Shown piece after piece: positions 15,049-21,068 of a stretch of 21,068 nt of DNA. This stretch comes from CAYGHG01 sp964349515 (GTDB lineage Bacteria; Oederibacteriota; PGYV01; CAYGHG01), in NCBI GenBank assembly GCA_964349515.1, contig CAYGHG010000040.1, positions 1-21,068 of the forward strand, written 5' to 3'. Position 1 is the first letter of the stretch, and each line of letters opens with the position of its first letter. A program made the position numbers and the translations under genes. The notes below the pieces were generated by a model, which saw only the letters and a program-made list of their open reading frames with translations, was not told where the DNA came from and ran no database searches.

Positions 15049-16850
15049 GCTATCCCACCTGTTTTTTTCGGGGGAACCACGCTGATAAGCGCCTCCCCTT
15101 CTTTTGGCTCCCTAAAACCGTCCTTTGACATTACGGAGAGTTCTTTTGCTTTTGATATTATAAAAAGATTTATTATGTCATTACCATACATATCAACATG
15201 CCTGGCGTATGTAAACTCCTTTGTAATTACGCTCTTTTTTACCTGCCACCCCTGTGATATCCTGTTTTCAAGTATTGAGTGCGAGGCATTCGCCCCGAAA
15301 AGCAGCCTCCCCTTCACCTTTACCCCCGGCCCTTTTGATAAATTAACCGTTTCTTTATCGGAAAAAAGCCTGTAAACATTTTCCGACCCGAACTGCGGGG
15401 AAAAAGCCGAGCACGCGAGCATGTTGACCTCGTCATTGGATGTCATCGCGATAAGCCTTCCTGTATCTTCAGTATTAATCCTGTCCGTTATATGCGCGTC
15501 AAGTATGTTCCCGTAAACCGCTTCAAAACCTTCTACCTTTGCCGTCGTTACATTGGCGCTGTTTGAATCCACCAGTATTACCCTGAATTTTTCATCCCTT
15601 AAAGGCTTAATTATCTCCCTGATCCACCGCGAAGCCCCGGCCACAAGCAGCCCCTGGGGATTCAGCCTTGCCACCCCTGTTTTTTTCGCGAGAGGCACGG
15701 CAATCAGCCCGTAAAAAACTATCGTGACAGCTATCGCGAGAAACGCGGTGTTTAGAAAACCCGCTGTTTGAAACCCGGCTTCGCTTAAGCGCATTTCAAA
15801 AACAGAAGCAACAGCCGCGGCTATTATGCCCCTTGGCGCGAGCGCGGCAAGAAAGAACTTTTCGCCGGTTTTCATCGGCGCAAAGAGCGTGGAAATAAAT
15901 ACCGAAGCCGGCCTGGCAGCAAATATCAAAACGCCGAGAAAAATCAACTGCCCGCCGGAAATATCCATAACCGCCTCCATCGGCAGCCTTGCCGAGAGGA
16001 TGATAAGCAGGCAGGATATCAGCAAAAGGCGCAGGTTATCCTTGAACTCGGCGATCTGCCTTATGTCAACTATTTTTTGTGATGAAAGTATGACTCCCAT
16101 CACCACCGCCGCGAGAAGCCCGGAATCGCTCTGAAAGTAATTTGCCGCGGCAAACGCGGCAAGCAGCAGCGCGAGAGATACAGGGTTCTGCAGGAAATCA
16201 GGGACCCAGTACTTTTTTATTATAAGGACAAGTATGTAAGCAGCCGCCGCACCGGCAGCCGCGCCCGCCGCAATAGTCTGAATAATTTCCTCAAAGATTA
16301 TCGAATTAAGCGGCCTGTCACCGTGTGCCATTATCACTTCAAATACAAGCACCGCAAGCGAGGCTCCGATAGGCCCTATGAGTATTCCCTCCCACTTCAG
16401 CATCTTTCCGGCCATGCCCGACGGCCTGATCTGCGCTATTATAGGCATAATTACTGTCGGCCCGGTAACAACAAGCATGGCACCGAATAAAACAGCTACC
16501 TTTAGTTCGAACCCCAACAGTGCATAGGCAGCCCAGGAGATTATCCCCCATGATATGATGCTTCCGAGAAAAACGTACGAAAGCATGGAAAGGCCTATGT
16601 TTCTGAGTTCCCGGATATTGAGATTGAGCCCTCCGGAATAAAGAATAATCGCGAGCGAAAACGAGACAAGCGGAAGCAGTATAGGCCCCAAGAGTTCGTC
16701 AGGTTTCAGTACTCCGGTGACAGGCCCCATCAAAAAACCGATCAAAATCAGCATTATTATGGAAGGGGCTTTGGTCCTCCACGCAATCCACTGCGCGGCT
16801 ATCCCGAAAAATAGTATGACGGCAAGCTGAAGAGCAGCGCTCTCATTCAT
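15045..16850 (-). CDS. CPA1/NhaP-type cation:proton antiporter with TrkA-N domain
   Basis: The 601-residue protein has about 12 membrane helices (residues 5-390) followed by a cytoplasmic nucleotide-binding TrkA-N/RCK region (about 395-530; G-L-L-V-A-G-A...V-I-L-V-D-S-N-S). The unwound-helix motif is T129-G-P-T-V-I, typical of this subfamily. The next helix reads W-E154-G-I-L-I-G159-P-I-G-A; close relatives normally have Asp at the second position (D-P-I-G-A), equal to the ion-binding Asp of NhaP proteins. Glu154 is kept. The normal role is electroneutral Na+ or K+/H+ exchange across the inner membrane. Activity here is uncertain. The ATG at 16850 lies 16 bases after the desaturase, and the gene overlaps the esterase start. 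Confidence 0.88.
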   Translation of the reverse strand: MNESAALQLAVILFFGIAAQWIAWRTKAPSIIMLILIGFLMGPVTGVLKPDELLGPILLPLVSFSLAIILYSGGLNLNIRELRNIGLSMLSYVFLGSIISWGIISWAAYALLGFELKVAVLFGAMLVVTGPTVIMPIIAQIRPSGMAGKMLKWEGILIGPIGASLAVLVFEVIMAHGDRPLNSIIFEEIIQTIAAGAAAGAAAAYILVLIIKKYWVPDFLQNPVSLALLLAAFAAANYFQSDSGLLAAVVMGVILSSQKIVDIRQIAEFKDNLRLLLISCLLIILSARLPMEAVMDISGGQLIFLGVLIFAARPASVFISTLFAPMKTGEKFFLAALAPRGIIAAAVASVFEMRLSEAGFQTAGFLNTAFLAIAVTIVFYGLIAVPLAKKTGVARLNPQGLLVAGASRWIREIIKPLRDEKFRVILVDSNSANVTTAKVEGFEAVYGNILDAHITDRINTEDTGRLIAMTSNDEVNMLACSAFSPQFGSENVYRLFSDKETVNLSKGPGVKVKGRLLFGANASHSILENRISQGWQVKKSVITKEFTYARHVDMYGNDIINLFIISKAKELSVMSKDGFREPKEGEALISVVPPKKTGGIA

Positions 16851-16866
16851 TTAAAATCACATCTAA

Positions 16867-18390
16867 TCAGAGTTTCTCGTCGAGGCCCGAGGGTTTCTTG
16901 AACTTTACCCCGTGCTTTTGGCTTATCATGTTCGCGGCTATCCTGCCTGATTCATAAATCGTAGGCAGCCCGCTTCCCGGGTGGGTGCCGCCGCCCGTCA
17001 GGTACATGTTGTCAAAGCACTCAAACTTATTGCGCGGCCGGAAGTAGAGCATCTGCATGAGATTGTGCCCGAGGTTAAACGTCGCACCGTAATAGACGTT
17101 CAGGTCGTCGCGCCACGTCTCAGGCGTATAAACCTTTTCACACTCAATATTTTCCATCAGGTCTTTCATTTCCGTGCGTTTTACAACCTCTTCAAGCACT
17201 CTTTTCTTAAAAGCGTCCTTTTCTTTTACCCAGTCAATATCCGCTTTTAAGTTTGCAACCGGCACAAGTATGTATATTGCCGATTTCCCTTCAGGCGCCA
17301 GGGTCGGGTCTATTATGGAAGCGTTTTGAACATAAAAAGATATCTGGTCGGAGAGCGTAAGCCTGGTGAATATATCCTCAACGTTGCGCCTGTAATCTTT
17401 CGCGAAGAAAACATTATGGTGCGGAATATCCTCATATTTTTTCTTAACCCCCAGATAAATCATGAATATTGAACAGGAGTATTTTCTTTTTGCCAGTTTT
17501 TTGGGCTCGTATTTTTTTACATATTTTTTATCCATCAGCGAGGTTGCGGCATAGGAAAAATCCGCGTTAACCACAACTTCGCCGGCATCAACCACAGTAC
17601 CGTCAGCGAGTTCCACGCCTGTTGCCTTTTTTCCTTTATTAATTATTCTCTTTACGGGGGTATTAAGTTTCAATGTACCGCCCTCTTCCTGAAACACCTT
17701 TGCCATTGCGTCTGATATCTTATTTAACCCGCCTGTGACGTGGTATATCCCCCACTTGTGTTCAATATACGCCACCATCGCAAAAGCCGCCGGGCACTCC
17801 CACGCAGACATGCCCAGATACTTGGACTGAAATGTGAATGTGAACTTCAGATTGTCGCTTTTAAAATATTTACTCAGCGCGTTATATACGCTTTTATCCA
17901 GGTCAAGGTGCGGTATTGCCTTTAAAAGCGGGTTTCTCATCATATCAAATATGGAAGAGTACGGCTTTTGAAGGCAGGGGAAAAGATATTTAAGCCTTTT
18001 TTCCTCTTTTTTCAGATATTCTTTTAATTTTTTCTCCTGCCCCGGGAATTCGCGCGCTATTTCTTTTTCCATTTTGTCGTGGTCGTCAGACACGCGGATT
18101 TCATTTTCCGCAAATTTCAAACGGTACATCGGGTCCAGCCTGTGGACTTTCAAATAGTCTTCGGCTTTTCTGCCGGTCTCCTCAAACATCTCCTGCAGCA
18201 CAAAATACATCATTAGGAAGGTCGGGCCGGTGTCAAAAGTATAGCCGTTCATCTCAATAGGAGCGTTCCTGCCGCCCACCCTGTCGGCCTTTTCATAAAT
18301 AGTCACATCAAACCCGCGGTGCTGAAGTATCATCCCCGCAGTAAGCCCGCCCGGCCCCGCTCCAACTATAGCAATCTTCGTTTTGTCCAT
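16867..18390 (-). CDS. CrtI-family FAD-dependent desaturase (phytoene desaturase-like)
   Basis: The product is 507 residues from ATG 18390 (an adjoining GTG at 18393 is only two bases from GGAGG, so ATG with five is preferred). It opens with the dinucleotide-binding motif G-A-G-P-G-G-L-T-A-G, the acidic Y-E-K and D-R-V-G-G-R, then G-Y-T-F-D-T-G-P-T. The C-terminus carries Y-L-T-G-G-G-T-H-P-G-S-G-L-P-T-I-Y-E-S-G-R-I, the carotene desaturase signature. Length is normal for CrtI/CrtN/CrtD. These enzymes desaturate or isomerise carotenoid precursors, or act on related polyprenoids. No phytoene synthase or prenyltransferase lies in the window, so the substrate is open. First gene before the antiporter. 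Confidence 0.85.
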   Translation of the reverse strand: MDKTKIAIVGAGPGGLTAGMILQHRGFDVTIYEKADRVGGRNAPIEMNGYTFDTGPTFLMMYFVLQEMFEETGRKAEDYLKVHRLDPMYRLKFAENEIRVSDDHDKMEKEIAREFPGQEKKLKEYLKKEEKRLKYLFPCLQKPYSSIFDMMRNPLLKAIPHLDLDKSVYNALSKYFKSDNLKFTFTFQSKYLGMSAWECPAAFAMVAYIEHKWGIYHVTGGLNKISDAMAKVFQEEGGTLKLNTPVKRIINKGKKATGVELADGTVVDAGEVVVNADFSYAATSLMDKKYVKKYEPKKLAKRKYSCSIFMIYLGVKKKYEDIPHHNVFFAKDYRRNVEDIFTRLTLSDQISFYVQNASIIDPTLAPEGKSAIYILVPVANLKADIDWVKEKDAFKKRVLEEVVKRTEMKDLMENIECEKVYTPETWRDDLNVYYGATFNLGHNLMQMLYFRPRNKFECFDNMYLTGGGTHPGSGLPTIYESGRIAANMISQKHGVKFKKPSGLDEKL

Positions 18391-18416
18391 CACTGCCTCC
18401 TGTATTATATTAATGT

Positions 18417-18445
18417 AGTAAAATCATTTTAACAGATTTTGTCAA
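18417..18445 (-). promoter_or_regulatory. Possible promoter of the desaturase operon
   Basis: TTGACA (18445-18440) is perfect; 17 bases on is TTTACT (18422-18417), four of six in the -10. A TATAAT closer to the gene has no good -35 and would leave almost no leader. Moderate support only. Confidence 0.45.
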
Positions 18446-18510
18446 ATAGGCAAACCTCAAAAATCAGTTTATACCGTGTATAACAGAGTGTAATTTAGTT
18501 CTTTATGTAA

Positions 18511-18615
18511 CACCCCGCCCCCTTCGGGGGAGAGGCTTTGGTGAGGGGTCATGTTTTTAGCCTTTTAGTACGGCCTCATCCCTCCCTTCTGCCCTTTAAG
18601 AAGGGTAAAAGGAGA
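18511..18615. repeat. Dispersed palindromic intergenic repeat, copy 1
   Basis: The 269-base gap between desaturase and photolyase holds no gene. Most of it is a repeat with short hairpins (CCCCC-TTC-GGGGG near 18519-18531; CCCTT-TAAG-AAGGG near 18592-18605) and the blocks TTTGGTGAGGGG and CCTCATCCC. The second copy at 20983 has the same order of blocks. It resembles the widespread CTCTCCC/GGTGAGGGG type of dispersed bacterial repeat. It may also act as transcriptional stop below photolyase. Confidence 0.65.
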
Positions 18616-18662
18616 ATCGGCTGTTATTACATTTTTTCAATTACACAAAATTCCTGACAGCA

Positions 18663-20012
18663 TCAAATCAGTTGCCTTTGTAAATTAAGGGTTTTTTTGA
18701 TGTATGCTTCCATGTCAAACTTTCTTTCCAGCCCTTTTGCGTTCATGTATCTTACTTTTCCGAATATTTCCCTCTCACCCCACGGCCTGTCGTGTTTGCC
18801 GAAACACCATGCTGCTCCTGCGTAACCGTTTGGGTCCCGGCCGTCAAGCTCATATTTATCATTGAGGTAAACGAGGTATTCGTATGCCTTGCGGGCAGAG
18901 GGGCTCCACTCGAGCACTTTTTTGCCCCAGTACATCCTCATGTAGTTGTGCATCTTGCCTGTTATCACCATTTCCATCTGCGCCGCGTTCCAGTACTTAT
19001 CATGCGTTTTACCCTGCTCCAGCTGCAGCAGTGAATACGCATGCTCCCTCGGGTCGTTTTCATGGTCTTCAAGGGACTTTTTTGCCCAAGCAGGCAGGCA
19101 ATTATAGTTGTCATAATCTTTGTTGAAGTTCACAAAGTTACATGCAAGCTCACGCCTCACTATCAACTCTTCAAGAAAAGAAGCGTTTATCTTCCCGCCT
19201 GCTTTCAGGGTTTTTGCCGCGATTTCCTGCGCCGCTATCTGCCCGAAATGCAGGTACGGGCTTAAGTTTGACTGAATGTCTTTGGAAGGCTCGTTTCTCA
19301 AACTGCCGTATTGTTTTAATTTTGACTTTAAGAATTCAGAGAGTCTTTTTTTAGCCTCAGAGTACCCGCCTGTAAAAAACGCTGACGGCTTTACCAAAGT
19401 ATCGAATTTTATTTTTTTTAGAATATTCTCAGCATCAAACACCTCTGCTTTACCTTTATAAAAGTATTTGGGTTTCAGGGTTTTAACTTCCCTCATAAAA
19501 ACAGAAATCTGCCTGTGTATTTTTTTTCTTATTGTCGCTGCCGCGTATTCCTCTTTGATTGACGCTGCCTCAACAGGCACTATGACATCAGACTCAATTT
19601 CAAAAAAAGCGCACTTAATACTTTTGGCGGCTTTTTTTCTCCACTCTTTCTGTACGCGGGTGTATCCCCTGTCTGTTACTGCTGCAGCGGCTTTTTCAGA
19701 GTGTTTTATGGCAGCCTCATAGGGTTCCATTATTTCAAGCTTAGCACCCGTGCCGAGGCGCTGCAAAGATTCAAATGTCTCTTTCAGCCCTTGGAGCATG
19801 AATGTATAGTGGCGCAGGTTTGCGCCGGGATAACGGGGGGTAAGCCCGAATACTGCGAGCACAGGGAGTTTCAGCCTGTTTGCCGTTTCAACAGCATAGT
19901 TTAAAGCGTGGTTGTATGATACGCGCTGCGATGCCTGCATCCAGTAAAGCACATAAGAGCCCTTTGCCTCAGGCGCATCATTCAGCCTGCGGATGCGCTC
20001 CTTTTCAATCAT
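18663..20012 (-). CDS. phr: Class II CPD photolyase
   Basis: The 449-residue enzyme repairs cyclobutane pyrimidine dimers with light and FADH-. Class II signatures are complete: Y23-W-M-Q-A-S-Q-R with N-H-A-L soon after, L-S-P-Y-L-H-F-G-Q-I, R-R-E-L-A-C-N-F, Y-W-N-A-A-Q-M-E-M-V-I-T-G-K-M-H-N-Y-M-R, and the closing L-D-G-R-D-P-N-G-Y-A-G...W-C-F-G-K-H-D-R-P-W. Length is normal. ATG at 20012 overlaps the upstream DUF523-DUF1722 stop by four bases, so the two are co-translated. Class II enzymes occur in scattered bacteria, methanogens, plants and animals, so gene transfer is possible. Nothing is missing. Confidence 0.96.
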   Translation of the reverse strand: MIEKERIRRLNDAPEAKGSYVLYWMQASQRVSYNHALNYAVETANRLKLPVLAVFGLTPRYPGANLRHYTFMLQGLKETFESLQRLGTGAKLEIMEPYEAAIKHSEKAAAAVTDRGYTRVQKEWRKKAAKSIKCAFFEIESDVIVPVEAASIKEEYAAATIRKKIHRQISVFMREVKTLKPKYFYKGKAEVFDAENILKKIKFDTLVKPSAFFTGGYSEAKKRLSEFLKSKLKQYGSLRNEPSKDIQSNLSPYLHFGQIAAQEIAAKTLKAGGKINASFLEELIVRRELACNFVNFNKDYDNYNCLPAWAKKSLEDHENDPREHAYSLLQLEQGKTHDKYWNAAQMEMVITGKMHNYMRMYWGKKVLEWSPSARKAYEYLVYLNDKYELDGRDPNGYAGAAWCFGKHDRPWGEREIFGKVRYMNAKGLERKFDMEAYIKKTLNLQRQLI

Positions 20013-20947
20013 AAAAGCAGTTCCTCCGGGTAAGGCTCAAACAACGACTGCCCCGACAGGTATTTTTCGTCAAACCTGATTATGTAGGATTTAAGCAGTG
20101 TAATTACCGCGGCAGGGCCGGTCTTTCCTGATGCGTACTTTTTGAGGCAGGACAAAAAATGAACCTTTTCAGGCGCCGAAAGCCCCTCTTTGAAATACCC
20201 AAAAGCATGCTCATAGCTGTTTATCAAATTTGATTTTTTGTATGGATTTGACATAATCTTACCCAGCAGCGCGCCGTACTCATTGCAAGCCTTCTCAAAC
20301 CCGTTGTTTTTAGCGCCTGCAGTTATCCTTCCCAACTTTCTCATAACCTCCTGGTTGTAAGACATCAACAGCAGTTTGTTTTTTTCCTGAAACTTTACCA
20401 TGCTGCTTATCTTCCCGCTCAGCCTTACCCCGCGGAATGCCGCGGACAAGAATATGCACTTTAAAAAATTATCTTTTAACACTTCATCATTCAGCCTGCC
20501 GTCGTCTTCCACTACCGTCTCGGGAAACCGCCTGAGTACTTCGCCGCCGAAAAAACCCGCACCTCTTTTTGTAAGAGGCGCGCCTTTGGGATTCTTTGGG
20601 TAAATTTTTACGTCCCGCGCGCCCGAGCTTGGTGATTTTGATTTGAGGATGAAACCGTCGATTTCGCCCAGCGCAGACAGGGTCTTATCGGTGTATTTTT
20701 TCATCTGTTCGGTGAAATCAAGCCCTGTCGCCGGCTGTACCAGCCTCAAATCCTTCATCTCTTTATCAAGCGCTATTATGCGCAGGGTGTCCCGCGGTGT
20801 ACCGAGCCCTATTTCCGCCTCAGGGCAGTGCGTCACAGGCTCTATGAAAGGTTTCAGCTTGTCAACAAACTCGGACGGAACCACCTGCCCGTTGTAACGC
20901 ACAGCCGCAAAAGTGATGCATTTACTTATATATACCCGTGGTTTCAT
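20009..20947 (-). CDS. DUF523-DUF1722 (TudS-like/YbgA) fusion protein
   Basis: The 312-residue protein joins an N-terminal DUF523 domain (about 1-145), related to the iron-sulfur enzyme TudS (2-thiouracil desulfurase), to a C-terminal DUF1722/YbgA domain (about 165-300; L-L-L-M-S-Y-N-Q, G-R-I). Two DUF523 cysteines are present, C10 in I-S-K-C and C41 in H-C-P-E-x-E-I-G-L-G. The third, normally in S-P-S-C-G, is S108. E. coli ybgA lies next to phr, so linkage of DUF1722 to photolyase is conserved; here it extends to a class II photolyase with an ATGA overlap. ATG 20947 has AGGAG upstream. The role in photorepair is unknown. Confidence 0.85.
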   Translation of the reverse strand: MKPRVYISKCITFAAVRYNGQVVPSEFVDKLKPFIEPVTHCPEAEIGLGTPRDTLRIIALDKEMKDLRLVQPATGLDFTEQMKKYTDKTLSALGEIDGFILKSKSPSSGARDVKIYPKNPKGAPLTKRGAGFFGGEVLRRFPETVVEDDGRLNDEVLKDNFLKCIFLSAAFRGVRLSGKISSMVKFQEKNKLLLMSYNQEVMRKLGRITAGAKNNGFEKACNEYGALLGKIMSNPYKKSNLINSYEHAFGYFKEGLSAPEKVHFLSCLKKYASGKTGPAAVITLLKSYIIRFDEKYLSGQSLFEPYPEELLL

Positions 20948-20982
20948 GATTACTCCTAAATTACAAAATTTTTTAACTGCAA

Positions 20983-21068
20983 TCCCTCCCCTTAAGGGGG
21001 CGGTGTTTGGTGAAGGGGAACGCCTCAGCCTTTCAAAAACGCCCTCATCCCGGCCTCCCGCGCAGGCG
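20983..21068. repeat. Dispersed palindromic intergenic repeat, copy 2 (cut by window end)
   Basis: From 20983 the sequence repeats the blocks of copy 1 in the same orientation: CCCCTT-A-AGGGGG, TTTGGTGAAGGGG, AGCCTTT and CGCCCTCATCCC. It sits upstream of the repair operon and continues beyond the window, so its other end is unknown. No clear promoter was seen between it and the gene at 20947. Confidence 0.6.

Overview
The window reads as a stretch of a bacterial chromosome. Every gene I can support lies on the minus strand, so transcription runs from high to low coordinates throughout. No rRNA, tRNA, CRISPR array, integrase or transposase was seen. The ribosomal-protein operon is of ordinary bacterial type. 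A very long Thr/Pro-rich exported protein with a PNPFNP-type C-terminal domain, a split DUF11 domain and palindromic intergenic repeats recall uncultured candidate-phylum genomes (for example Goldbacteria, Elusimicrobiota, Omnitrophota or FCB-related lineages). That placement is inference from style only. Promoters are unusually close to the sigma-70 consensus.

Layout from high to low coordinates. (1) 20947-18663: a two-gene repair unit, a DUF523-DUF1722 fusion followed by a class II CPD photolyase, bracketed by two copies of a dispersed palindromic repeat. (2) 18390-13975: a CrtI-like FAD desaturase, a CPA1/NhaP-type antiporter with a TrkA-N domain, and a secreted CE2-type SGNH esterase, tightly packed. 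(3) 13893-10167: a second operon with its own promoter: an unknown exported/membrane protein, an integral membrane protein, a secreted nuclease-fold protein whose catalytic motif is degenerate, and the lipid II flippase murJ. (4) 10062-6565: a single 1165-residue exported, modular, Thr-rich protein with a consensus promoter. (5) 6505-4152: an accessory patch with a palindromic element having perfect 10-bp terminal inverted repeats, a truncated RHS-repeat protein with its own promoter, and a complete type IV AbiE toxin-antitoxin operon with a strong promoter and a long inverted-repeat operator. (6) 4110-2753: the conserved infC-rpmI-rplT operon with a consensus promoter, a structured leader, a probable AUU start on infC and a strong intrinsic terminator. 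(7) 2707-1: two overlapping GT-C-type polytopic membrane glycosyltransferase-like genes, the second running off the window.

The most interesting signals are linked to altered active sites or architecture. The nuclease-like protein beside murJ lacks the catalytic His and the metal-binding Asn. The antiporter has Gly where its family normally has the ion-binding Asp. The DUF523 domain next to photolyase has Ser in place of the third cluster Cys. The DUF11 domain of the large exported protein is interrupted by a laminin-G-like domain. The AbiE operator covers the -10 box and start site. I did not find a wholly unknown multi-gene system. The best candidates for new biology are the four-gene murJ operon and the desaturase-antiporter-esterase operon.
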